Part shown: positions 17,054 to 25,509 of the stretch, piece after piece | Numbering within the stretch: position 1 is the first letter of the stretch | Layout of the letters: each line of letters begins with the position of its first letter | DNA from: Bacteroidota bacterium | GTDB lineage: Bacteria; Bacteroidota; Bacteroidia; Cytophagales; Cyclobacteriaceae | DNA: 25,634 nucleotides | Assembly (NCBI GenBank): GCA_023417785.1 | Contig: JAEZEH010000136.1 | Span: 1 to 25,634, forward strand | Direction of reading: 5' to 3' | Translations under genes and position numbers: made by a program | The notes under the pieces: model-generated | Database searches by the model: none | The model's input: the letters and a program-made list of their open reading frames with translations, nothing else | Told to the model about the DNA's origin: nothing

Positions 17054-17724
17054 AAAAACCTGACGCTATCATTTGGGGTGGAACCGGCAATTTCAAGGTG
17101 CTGTGTGAGTTGTTAGCGGATCAGTATCAAATCATCGGTTTTTTCGATAATAATCCGGCTGTCAATCAGGAGTACCGCGGAATTCCTTGTCTCGGAACCC
17201 AAAAAGATTTTGGTCCCTGGATGGAAGCGTTTGGTACCGGAGAAAAGCCGTCCTTTATAGTAAGTATAGGCCCGGGCCATGGCGCTGTCCGCCTTGCTAT
17301 CCATAAGGAATTAAAGGCTTTCGGACTGCCACCAATTACGGCAATTCATAGGACCGCGTTCGTGGCATCGAGCGTAACGGTGGGTGAAGGGAGTCAGATT
17401 TATGCAGGATCGTCCATGTGCGTTGATGCGGTCATCGGTAAGGCGTGTATCGTCAACACCCACGCGTCTGTAGATCATGAATGCGTTATCGGCGACGGCG
17501 CTACGATCGGACCGGGTGCAGTACTGGCAGGTGCTGTGCGGGTCGGGAGAAACGCCGATATTTATACGGGCGCGACTATCCTGCCCCGGGTAAACATCGG
17601 CGAAGGTGCCGTGGTTGGCGCGGGAGCGGTGGTATTAAAGGACGTCCCTGCGGGGGTGGTAGTTGTTGGTAACCCGGCGCGGCCGATCCCTCGCAAGGGT
17701 AGCCCGGCCGTTGCACGATCATGA
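17050..17724 (+). CDS. NeuD/PglD-like sugar N- or O-acyltransferase
   Basis: A 224-residue protein with two parts. The N-terminal Rossmann-like domain has IIWGGTGNFKVL (about 7-18) and FFDNNP. The C-terminal left-handed parallel beta-helix is built of hexapeptide repeats from about residue 105 on (VGEGSQIYAG, IGDGATIGPGAV, IGEGAVVGAGAVV) and ends VVGNPARPI. His 143 in VDHEC matches the catalytic base of PglD. PglD acetylates UDP-4-amino sugars and NeuD acetylates sialic acid. Directly after an aminotransferase gene, N-acetylation of the new 4-amino group on a CDP-sugar is the best inference, although another acyl-CoA donor is possible. Confidence 0.9.
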   Translation: MKKPDAIIWGGTGNFKVLCELLADQYQIIGFFDNNPAVNQEYRGIPCLGTQKDFGPWMEAFGTGEKPSFIVSIGPGHGAVRLAIHKELKAFGLPPITAIHRTAFVASSVTVGEGSQIYAGSSMCVDAVIGKACIVNTHASVDHECVIGDGATIGPGAVLAGAVRVGRNADIYTGATILPRVNIGEGAVVGAGAVVLKDVPAGVVVVGNPARPIPRKGSPAVARS

Positions 17725-17766
17725 ATAATCAGGCTTAACGAAGTATTTAACTAGCATAACTATCCG

Positions 17767-18858
17767 ATGAAATGTCTTTTCCTTGCTCCTAAGCGTTATC
17801 CGTTTATTCATTCTATTGAATCAGGTATCCGGGCGAACGGAATGGAGGTTAAAACGGTTGACTACGAAGACTTTTTTTCGAAACGGGTCAATAAATTCGT
17901 CAAACGGTTTGTTAGTCTTCCCAACCGGATGAAAAACCCATGGGAAAAGCCGTATAAGCAGAAAGCAAATGCCGGCTACCTTCGAATGGTGGAAGAATAC
18001 CGGCCCGACCTTGTACTGATCTACAATAATCAGCTGGCAGATCCTGATTTTCTAACTGAAATAAAACGCAAAACGAAAATCGCTTTCATCCTTGGAGATC
18101 ATCCGCTGTATACACATACGAGCCTGACCAATTTGCACATTCTCTTTTCTTCTGATTACATTATATGCCCGGATTCACTCTGGCAGGAGCAACTTGTCCG
18201 TATGGGTATCCGCAACGTTGTATTGGATTTTCTTGGATTTTCGGAGGAGATCTATCATCGCCTTGAACTCTCTGCAGAGGAGCGACAAAAGAACCAATCA
18301 GATCTGATCTTTATAGGGAACGTTAGCAAGATCAATTGGGGATATAAACGACTCTTGTTTTTAAATATGTTCAAAGACTATGATCTCAAGGCATATCTGA
18401 GCGGGGGTGGAGGCGCCGATCGGTGGCTGGGTTATTTTCCTGAATTGAAGAAGAGAGTGATCGTGCACCAGCGATTCGATCCCGCTTTTAATAATCTCGT
18501 TTATAATTGCAGTAAAATTGCTCCGATGGAGCAGGTACCTTCACTGTTCAATGGCATACACGCCCGGGTATTTGATGCCCTCGGGGCGGGAGTGTTGCCC
18601 CTCTGCGAATACAGCGCAGATATGGAGCGCGTTTTCGGTGGTATCGATGTTCCACTTATCAGGAATTACAATGAAGTGCCCGAACTCGTCGAGTACTGGT
18701 TGAAGGACGATTCCAACAGGGAAAGCGTGGTGAATAAGATGCGCGATATAGCTACGGCAGACTACGCTCCGGAAGCTATGGTCCGGCGTATGATCGATCA
18801 TCTTTTTATGGATAAGAGAAATGACACTGAGGTCGGAAGAAAGATATACACCAGCTAA
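17767..18858 (+). CDS. CgeB-like glycosyltransferase (GT-B fold)
   Basis: A 363-residue cytoplasmic protein. The N-terminal half looks like the first Rossmann domain of a GT-B enzyme (KCLFLAPKRYPF, then RPDLVLIYNNQLADPDF and IAFILGDHPLY). The C-terminal half matches the glycosyl-transferase type found in CgeB: LIFIGNVSKINWGYKR at about 180-195, then FNGIHARVFDALGAGVLPL at about 260-280, where the nucleotide-sugar phosphate and ribose are bound. Donor and acceptor are unknown. It begins about 40 bases after the acyltransferase gene and belongs to the same transcription unit. Confidence 0.8.
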   Translation: MKCLFLAPKRYPFIHSIESGIRANGMEVKTVDYEDFFSKRVNKFVKRFVSLPNRMKNPWEKPYKQKANAGYLRMVEEYRPDLVLIYNNQLADPDFLTEIKRKTKIAFILGDHPLYTHTSLTNLHILFSSDYIICPDSLWQEQLVRMGIRNVVLDFLGFSEEIYHRLELSAEERQKNQSDLIFIGNVSKINWGYKRLLFLNMFKDYDLKAYLSGGGGADRWLGYFPELKKRVIVHQRFDPAFNNLVYNCSKIAPMEQVPSLFNGIHARVFDALGAGVLPLCEYSADMERVFGGIDVPLIRNYNEVPELVEYWLKDDSNRESVVNKMRDIATADYAPEAMVRRMIDHLFMDKRNDTEVGRKIYTS

Positions 18859-18888
18859 CTTAATATTCAGAATAGCGCGAGCTTAGGT

Positions 18889-20364
18889 ATGGGAAAAAAA
18901 CTTATCCTGTTCTTTATATTGATTGCGGTGGCGGTTTGCGCTGCGCACTACACAACTCCCGTAGTGACAACGATATTCTTCCTTGCGGTACTCATAACCT
19001 ATTCCCGATCCGAGGGGAATGAACCGTTCTGGTTTGCTTTCTTCTTTATTGTCCAGGACGGTATTGTAGGATACTTTACAAATTTTGAAAACCTCGTACA
19101 AATATTGCCGGGACTGCCTGCCATTGAGGCTGGGCAATTATATATCGGTCTTGCTTTAGTAAAAGCTATCCGCCTAAATGAGGGTGGCTTTCGCCTCTTT
19201 TACTCAAGAGGACTTCAGGTCTTGCTCATCTACCTGTTCTTTCTCGTAGTTCAAGGCTACACCTGGGGCGTGTCCCTGGAATTGAATATTCAGTTCCGTA
19301 TCGTAAAATTTATTCTGCCCCTGTTTCTGCTTTATGCATTGCCACGGTTGATGGACAATGAAAAGCAATATTGGGAAGTGCTCTATTTTCTGTTCCCAAT
19401 TACGTTCACAGTTCTTTTTGCCCAGGTATTTACTATTATGAATGGGAGAAGCCCTGCTATTGCCTGGGGGGTTGCCGTCGAGGCTAGTCACTTGTTCGTT
19501 GTTTCTAAAGACATAGCCTATCGCGGTTTCTTCAACGACGGGCTCGTACTCTTAACGATGCTCGGATCCTTCCTTGCTCTGGGCACAAAGGAAAAGCGTT
19601 TCTCGAATTCGTACATGTACATAGTGATTGTTTCTCTTTTCCTTTCAATATTTTTATCGGCAACAAGAGGCTGGATTCTGGGATTCATGGTCGTATTGCT
19701 GGGCTTTTTGTTCTTCGTCTCCAGGATAAGACCTGCTCAGGTATTGAAAATCGGTATAATATCGGTTCTCTTAGCGGCGACACTGTATTCCATCCCCGTC
19801 GTGATGATACAGGTCGACAACGCCACGGAGCGCCTCATGACTTTGCAGGCGTTGGCTGGTGGCGACATGTCAGCAGGGGGTACGTTGGTTAGACTTGAGC
19901 GGCGTTCTCCTTTAGTTCTCAAACGATGGGCTGAGTCACCTCTTACCGGCATTGGCTTTTCGAATGATTTTTTCCGTCATGGCGACATGCACGTCGCAAA
20001 TCAGAATATCCTTCTCCATACGGGAGTAATAGGCGCGGTGTTGCTCTTTTCGTTCTTCACATATTTTCTGATGAAACTATTCACTTCAGCCACCTCTCTG
20101 CCGAAGGGCCATCCACAAAAGAACCAGCTCGTAGTATTTATAATATTTTTCGTGGGCTGGTTTCTGATCCATTCCGTCACGAGCCAGCAATTTGCCTTCT
20201 ATGCACAACCGCACGTTGGGATGGTAATCGGGTTCTATTTTAGCTTTGCCGCTTTAACATACCTCAGAAGCCAGGAGAAAAAGGAAACGGAAGAGGGGAA
20301 GGAAAAGCAAATAACTCCTCCGGCGACCGATCGCTACGGTTATCAGCGTATGATTCTGAAATAA
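18889..20364 (+). CDS. Polytopic membrane protein, probable O-antigen/EPS polymerase (Wzy) or ligase-like
   Basis: A 491-residue protein with roughly ten or more hydrophobic segments, starting at LILFFILIAVAVCA and ending in a charged, hydrophilic tail (EKKETEEGKEKQ). A large non-membrane loop lies at about 300-365, followed by ANQNILLHTGVIGAVLLFSFF. This fits the Wzy/WaaL pattern of a periplasmic loop followed by a His/Asn motif and a Gly-rich membrane entry. Wzy proteins join lipid-linked repeat units in the periplasm, consistent with the neighbouring wzc. The sequence alone cannot separate polymerase from ligase. No Wzx flippase is present in the window, so it must lie further right or elsewhere. 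Confidence 0.8.
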   Translation: MGKKLILFFILIAVAVCAAHYTTPVVTTIFFLAVLITYSRSEGNEPFWFAFFFIVQDGIVGYFTNFENLVQILPGLPAIEAGQLYIGLALVKAIRLNEGGFRLFYSRGLQVLLIYLFFLVVQGYTWGVSLELNIQFRIVKFILPLFLLYALPRLMDNEKQYWEVLYFLFPITFTVLFAQVFTIMNGRSPAIAWGVAVEASHLFVVSKDIAYRGFFNDGLVLLTMLGSFLALGTKEKRFSNSYMYIVIVSLFLSIFLSATRGWILGFMVVLLGFLFFVSRIRPAQVLKIGIISVLLAATLYSIPVVMIQVDNATERLMTLQALAGGDMSAGGTLVRLERRSPLVLKRWAESPLTGIGFSNDFFRHGDMHVANQNILLHTGVIGAVLLFSFFTYFLMKLFTSATSLPKGHPQKNQLVVFIIFFVGWFLIHSVTSQQFAFYAQPHVGMVIGFYFSFAALTYLRSQEKKETEEGKEKQITPPATDRYGYQRMILK

Positions 20365-20393
20365 AATCCAATGCGAGAGTCCATTGCACCTTG

Positions 20394-21494
20394 ATGAGCA
20401 GAAAAGTACTTCATTTACGTTCTTCTTTTGATCCGGGTGGAACTGAGACCCTTCTGCTGAATCTGTTCAACTACGATCAAAAGCCTTTCGATATCCATTT
20501 AGTTCTACTAAAGAACGGAACCCTTGCTGATCAGCTGATGGCTCAAAATGGTAATCAGGTTTACCATTGGTATAGGAAACGCTTCCTGGATACCACCGTA
20601 CTGAAAAAGCTGCACACATTAATTAATGAAAAGAAGATATCGATCATTCATACACATCAATTTATCGAACTCTGCTATGCCGTTGCACTGAAACTAATGA
20701 ATCCCGGTATAAGGCTTATTCACCAGATACACCTGATGTTTTCAAAGAAAGATGTGTTCTTCTATCTGGAACGCTCATTGAGCCAACGGTTCGCGAACAT
20801 ACTCACCGTGTCGAATGCTGCCAAAAAAGAACTGGTCAAGGATTTCGGTTTTGACGAAAAGAATATTTTCGTACTCTACAATGCAATTAGTTTATCAAAT
20901 GGAAACCTATCCGACAGAAGTGTAACGGAGAAGCTGAAAGCGCCACTCCGGAAAGACCGGGTGAACGTGGTGATGGTTGCCAATTTCGTTTGGGGAAAGG
21001 ATCACGAAACGATTTTTAAGGCATACGATTCATTCATTCGTGAAGCGTTGCCGCAAGTGAGCTTTTATTTCGTTGGTGCCGAAAGCGAAATAAGCGAACG
21101 GTTGAAAAAACAATATCTCGTCACCAGTGATCTGGAGGATGGTCGGATTGTCTTCACAGGACGAATATCACACGCGAACGCCTTGCTGCCCTGGTTTGAT
21201 GTTGTGATCATGAGCTGCTTTTCTGAGACCTTCAACCTCGCATTAGTGGAAGCCGCTGCCACAGGGAAAGTCATACTGGCATCGGATATTCCGGTGTTTC
21301 GTGAACTGAGTGAGAACGGAAAGTATTTCCAGCATTTCAAAACGGGAGATGCACAAGACTTGTTCGAATCCCTTGAACACCTGGTTAAAAACTTCCCGAA
21401 GGTATCCGAGACCAATCACGCCGAATACTACCGGGAAAAATACGGCTTTGATAATTTTGTGGGATCACTGAATGAAATATACAGTCAGCATTGA
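20394..21494 (+). CDS. Glycosyltransferase family 4
   Basis: A 366-residue GT-B enzyme. The N-terminal glycine-rich loop is FDPGGTETLLLNLF (about 11-24), followed by IIHTHQF. The C-terminal nucleotide-binding domain has VVMVANFVWGKDHETIF (about 195-211), VIMSCFSETFNLALVEAAATGK with the ExxxxxxxE motif of retaining GT4 enzymes, and ASDIPVFREL. The ATG at 20394 is preferred over a TTG immediately before it. The role is addition of one sugar to the lipid-linked repeat unit; the sugar is not predictable. The gene lies 12 bases before the deacetylase gene. Confidence 0.92.
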   Translation: MSRKVLHLRSSFDPGGTETLLLNLFNYDQKPFDIHLVLLKNGTLADQLMAQNGNQVYHWYRKRFLDTTVLKKLHTLINEKKISIIHTHQFIELCYAVALKLMNPGIRLIHQIHLMFSKKDVFFYLERSLSQRFANILTVSNAAKKELVKDFGFDEKNIFVLYNAISLSNGNLSDRSVTEKLKAPLRKDRVNVVMVANFVWGKDHETIFKAYDSFIREALPQVSFYFVGAESEISERLKKQYLVTSDLEDGRIVFTGRISHANALLPWFDVVIMSCFSETFNLALVEAAATGKVILASDIPVFRELSENGKYFQHFKTGDAQDLFESLEHLVKNFPKVSETNHAEYYREKYGFDNFVGSLNEIYSQH

Positions 21495-21506
21495 ATAACC
21501 GGTTAC

Positions 21507-22493
21507 ATGAATCTTAGAAGCGAGCTTTCAAAATTGAAATTTGCCCTGGGCTATAATCCTAAAGTCCGGAAGAAACCGGATTCCCGAAAGTATATCCCCG
21601 TTTCTCATAAGGCGGTTCTGACGATTACTGCTGATTTCGAACTGGCATGGGCGCCCCGCTATAACAACTCAGTAAGCGATTCGCTTGAGTTTGCGCTAAA
21701 GCTGGCGCGCCGCGAACGCGAGAACCTACCTGGCATCCTAGAGGTTTGCGACAAGTATGGTATCCCTATCACCTGGGCTACTGTGGGCCACCTGTTTCTG
21801 GAGAGCTGCTCTGCCAATGGGTCGGGCATTCATTCGGATATCCCCGCCGTTCCGGCTTATGACGGAAAGTATTGGAATTTTCACGGAAAGCACTGGTTTG
21901 AATTCGATCCATGTTCAAACCTGGCCTCAGCGCCGGAATGGTATGGGCCTGATCTGATCAACCAGGTTCTGGCTGCTAGGGCTGGCCATGAGATCGGATG
22001 CCATACATTCTCACATATCGATTGCAGGGACGGCGTCTGTCCCCCTGAATTGTTTAAGGCTGAGCTACAAAAATGTATCGCACTGGCGGACGAACAAGGA
22101 CTGACGCTTAAGTCATTCGTTCATCCCGGGCACACCATCGGGAACCTCAACAACCTGGCGCAAATAGGATTCACGTCTTTTCAGTCGGACCCCGGAAACA
22201 TCCTTGGTTTTCCCGTGAAACATAAAAACGGACTGTGGGAGCTTCAGCGAACTATGGAGTTTACTTATCGCCCGGAGTGGAGTATAAATTATCATGTCAA
22301 ACGATATAAAAAGATTGTAGACCGGGCAATTGACACAAATACAGTATGTAATTTCTGGTTTCACCCGTCTTTTCCCTCAGTAATCGTTAATGATATTCTG
22401 CCGGAACTGTTCAATCATATCGAAAGACGTAAAGATGAGGTGTGGGTTTGTAGTGTGGGCGATTACGTTGATTTTTTGAACGCTGAAGAATAG
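21507..22493 (+). CDS. NodB-type polysaccharide deacetylase family protein
   Basis: A 328-residue carbohydrate esterase 4-like enzyme expected to remove N-acetyl groups from amino sugars. Metal and catalytic motifs in order: TADFELAW (41-48), a variant of TFDD with Asp 43 as likely metal ligand; GCHTFSH with His 166 and His 170; and FVHPGHT (205-210), a variant of motif 3. NFWFHPSF near residue 290 resembles the motif with the catalytic His. There is no signal peptide, so it appears cytoplasmic and may act on nucleotide- or lipid-linked precursor rather than exported polymer. The same combination with an ATP-grasp and an asparagine-synthase-like gene follows directly. Its stop (TAG) overlaps the next start (GTG). 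Confidence 0.88.
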   Translation: MNLRSELSKLKFALGYNPKVRKKPDSRKYIPVSHKAVLTITADFELAWAPRYNNSVSDSLEFALKLARRERENLPGILEVCDKYGIPITWATVGHLFLESCSANGSGIHSDIPAVPAYDGKYWNFHGKHWFEFDPCSNLASAPEWYGPDLINQVLAARAGHEIGCHTFSHIDCRDGVCPPELFKAELQKCIALADEQGLTLKSFVHPGHTIGNLNNLAQIGFTSFQSDPGNILGFPVKHKNGLWELQRTMEFTYRPEWSINYHVKRYKKIVDRAIDTNTVCNFWFHPSFPSVIVNDILPELFNHIERRKDEVWVCSVGDYVDFLNAEE

Positions 22494-23626
22494 TGGAGAA
22501 AATTGTTATCGTCTTAGGGAATACAATTACCGCACTGGGAACGCTGCGGGCATGCGTGCCGCTGAAAAAAAAGGGGTTTGCCTTATGGCTTGCCTCAACT
22601 ACCCGCAAGGACAATATCGCAATCAGCTCAAACATCCCCGACAAAAAGTTAATTTTTGAAAACGGATTGGTTGCGGGCCTTGGAGACCTTGCAAAAGATC
22701 TTAGCGTAAATCCAATTCTGCTGTTCACCCGGGATGACGAAGTTGTTGAAGTGAGCAAGCACCAAGATGAGCTGCGAAGTTCTTACCGGTTTCTGTTGCC
22801 AGAAGCATCCGCGGTGGATACACTGATGGAGAAGGTGAAGTTCTCAGAATTCGCCGAAAGGGAAAAGTTATCTGTTCCAAAAACAGAATACGTTCGGGAT
22901 GAAGAAAGCTTGTTGTCAATTGACAGCAGAATACCATTTCCCATTATTATTAAGCCGTATCTCATGCATGCGGTGAAAGCCGGAGACAGGGAAGAACTTC
23001 AAAGTCTTGTAAAGAGGTTTGCGCCGATTAACTATAGTTCTATGGTTGCCCAGGAATACATCGAGGGCGCCGATGATCAATTGTATTTCTGTTTCCTGCT
23101 TTTCAATGAAGGAGGCCAGCTGGTACGTAGTATGTACGCAAGAAAATTGCGCCAATGGCCTGTATCGTATGGAACGACGTCTCTTGCTATTACAATGGAG
23201 AATCCCGGCCTGGCATCGGCTGTAGAGCAATTCAGAAAAACCGTGAATATCTCAGGCTTCTGCTCGATAGAATATAAGTATGATGCAAGAAATGACCGTT
23301 ACCTGATAATGGAACCCACCATCGGGCGGTTCAACCAGCAGATAGCCCTGTCCGTTGCATCTGGTGTTAATTTTCCGATGGCCGTAGTTCAGCTGTTATC
23401 AGGTGAAAAATTGGAGGAAGCCACACAAAAGAATGGTGTACGTTGGATCTACGAATCAAATGATCTGATGTCGTTTCTTCGTGCAGGATCTGGTCACGGT
23501 TACTTTGGGAACTTTTTTAAGCCACATGTCTCCGTGCTATTTGCGAGCAACGATCCAAATCCCTTTTTCTACGAAGTTCGCGACATGATGCGAAAGAAGA
23601 TCAACAAAATATTTCGTCATGTTTGA
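22493..23626 (+). CDS. ATP-grasp family ligase (predicted carboligase type)
   Basis: A 377-residue protein with the preATP-grasp, lid and ATP-binding parts in order: IVIVLGNTITALGTLRAC (about 4-21), KVKFSEFAEREKLSVPKTEY (about 115-135, lid start), IPFPIIIKPYLMH (about 143-156, ATP-contact Lys), VAQEYIEGADDQ (about 184-195), and MEPTIGRFNQQ (about 272-282) with the Mg-binding Glu and Asn. Such enzymes use ATP to form an acyl phosphate and join it to an amine or thiol. Substrate is unknown. Between a deacetylase and an asparagine-synthase-like gene, attaching an amino acid or other acid to an exposed amino sugar is a reasonable inference. It starts at GTG overlapping the deacetylase stop and ends 8 bases inside the next gene. 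Confidence 0.85.
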   Translation: MEKIVIVLGNTITALGTLRACVPLKKKGFALWLASTTRKDNIAISSNIPDKKLIFENGLVAGLGDLAKDLSVNPILLFTRDDEVVEVSKHQDELRSSYRFLLPEASAVDTLMEKVKFSEFAEREKLSVPKTEYVRDEESLLSIDSRIPFPIIIKPYLMHAVKAGDREELQSLVKRFAPINYSSMVAQEYIEGADDQLYFCFLLFNEGGQLVRSMYARKLRQWPVSYGTTSLAITMENPGLASAVEQFRKTVNISGFCSIEYKYDARNDRYLIMEPTIGRFNQQIALSVASGVNFPMAVVQLLSGEKLEEATQKNGVRWIYESNDLMSFLRAGSGHGYFGNFFKPHVSVLFASNDPNPFFYEVRDMMRKKINKIFRHV

Positions 23627-25436
23627 TCTGTTTGGCACCATTCCACTCGATAATCATTCGGTGCCGACCAATCTGCAGCCGTTCAAACATCTTCATGGGA
23701 ATGAAAAGATACGGTTCAGGGAAACCCGGGTTTCTGTAAATGGTCAACACTGGTGGATGCTTCACAACAGTGATGTACCAGCTACTTTTGAAGACGAAGA
23801 CATTTTGGTTTTGATACATGGCAACTGCTATCCCATCCTCGACGGTAATGCTGACATAAAGCGGAAAAAGCTGTTGCCACGAGAACTGGCGGAGAAATAC
23901 CGCCAGTCAGGAAACGATGTGATGCGCGGCCTGAAGGGCTCTTTCGTTATCGTAGTAGCGGACCGATCTAAGAACAAGCTAAATGTATATACGGATCCGC
24001 TAAATCTTCGAACGGCGTATTACACATTGCAAAACGGCAACCTGTTAATATCAACATCCACTACGGCTATTGCCAATTACGCTTCAGCAATCGGCGCGTC
24101 GATGAAAGTGGATAAACGGGCGATGCTTGATCTTTTCCTGTTCGATTTTACACTGGACGATCACACATTCCTGCAGGATGTTCGAGAGCTCGGGCCCGGA
24201 TCGCGCCTGAGTGTTTCTGATGGGAAACTCTCAGTGACGAAATGGTTTGACGCATTTCGTGAGTTCAACCTGAGCGGAAAAACCATGAACGCGAAAGACG
24301 GGGCAAAGCTGGTGAGGACGGTGTTGTCAGACAATATTCAATTGTATAACGAAGGCCCCGAAAATACTGCAGTTGCGTTGACAGGTGGATTCGACTCGCG
24401 GTCCATCGCCGCATTGCTTAATGGCCCGATGTCTGATTTTACGTTTTTCAGTTATGGTTCCGGCCAAAGTTGGGATGTCAGCATTCCGCAGACCATCGCC
24501 CGACGCCTAAACTTAAAATATCTTCCTATAGATCTGGGGCAGGATTACCGCACCTCATTTTCGGAATACAGTGATCTGGCGGTGCAACTGAGCGATGGGG
24601 CTGCGGAGTACAGTCACGCAAATATTCCCTATGTCTATTCAAACTTTCTGCTGGACAAGACGAGCATTCTTACAGGACTTTTCGGCAGCGAATTAATCAA
24701 GACTCCGTCGAGCCGCGGACTGTTTCTCGACACAAACTCAATTGCCCTTCTGTCGTCGAACAATCCCGCCGACACGATGCACACAATATTTACGCAAATG
24801 GACGAGTCGGGAATCGATTTGCCGTTTTCTGATAAGGAGACCCGAGAGGAGATGATTGAAATGGTTCGCAATCACCCTTATATCAACAACGATTTGCCTT
24901 CCAATGAAAAGTTTTTCTACTATATGCTGATGGTTGGCGTTCGGAAATACTTTAGGAAAGAAACGAAGATTCAAAGGTTTTGGAAGAATAACCTCCATCC
25001 GTTCTTTGATATTGAATTTATCGGTAAACTTCTCGAAACGCCATTTCCGTGGGTGTACAACTTCTCTCAGCAAAAAAGCCTGATCAAAAACATCAGTATT
25101 CATAAGCTTTATGGTTCAATTATACACGAAAATCCCCAATTGAGTGATATCGTAAGTACACACGGGTACCGCCCCCGACACCTGGTGCACCCGTTAGGTA
25201 TTCCGATGATTGCTTTGGAGTATTTTATGAATAAGAAAAAGATCAGTGCAGCAAGTAGCCTGAGTTTTCAAAAGGATCTTGCCCTCAAAAAGGTGCATGA
25301 GAATAAGGCGCATTTATTCAGTGGTTCGCAACTTGATGTGGAGAAATTCATTTCTTCGCACCGGACGGACACAAAAAATATAATTAAGGTCGCTTCCGCG
25401 CAATCGTGGCTGCGATCGGTTGGTTTGAGTATGTAA
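23619..25436 (+). CDS. Asparagine-synthase-like protein lacking the glutaminase cysteine
   Basis: A 605-residue protein with the two-domain layout of AsnB. The N-terminal part (about 1-220) keeps the Ntn-hydrolase-like outline (LKGSFVIVVADRS, then a TDPLNLRTAYY segment), but the chain begins Met-Phe-Asp. The catalytic Cys 2 of the MCGI start is absent, so glutamine hydrolysis here is unlikely. The synthetase part has the PP-loop as LTGGFDSRSIAAL (T255-S260), a variant of SGGxDS that keeps Gly, Gly, Asp and Ser. Family members adenylate a carboxylate and make an amide. In exopolysaccharide loci such homologues are common and their products undefined. Ammonia or another amine would have to come from elsewhere. 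The 8-base overlap with the ATP-grasp gene suggests coupled synthesis and a shared pathway. Confidence 0.9.
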   Translation: MFDLFGTIPLDNHSVPTNLQPFKHLHGNEKIRFRETRVSVNGQHWWMLHNSDVPATFEDEDILVLIHGNCYPILDGNADIKRKKLLPRELAEKYRQSGNDVMRGLKGSFVIVVADRSKNKLNVYTDPLNLRTAYYTLQNGNLLISTSTTAIANYASAIGASMKVDKRAMLDLFLFDFTLDDHTFLQDVRELGPGSRLSVSDGKLSVTKWFDAFREFNLSGKTMNAKDGAKLVRTVLSDNIQLYNEGPENTAVALTGGFDSRSIAALLNGPMSDFTFFSYGSGQSWDVSIPQTIARRLNLKYLPIDLGQDYRTSFSEYSDLAVQLSDGAAEYSHANIPYVYSNFLLDKTSILTGLFGSELIKTPSSRGLFLDTNSIALLSSNNPADTMHTIFTQMDESGIDLPFSDKETREEMIEMVRNHPYINNDLPSNEKFFYYMLMVGVRKYFRKETKIQRFWKNNLHPFFDIEFIGKLLETPFPWVYNFSQQKSLIKNISIHKLYGSIIHENPQLSDIVSTHGYRPRHLVHPLGIPMIALEYFMNKKKISAASSLSFQKDLALKKVHENKAHLFSGSQLDVEKFISSHRTDTKNIIKVASAQSWLRSVGLSM

Positions 25437-25509
25437 TAATGACGGAAATCAATGACCAGAAGAATGATTATAATAACGACTACTGTCGGGGGAGAATAAC
25501 GTGGAGCAT

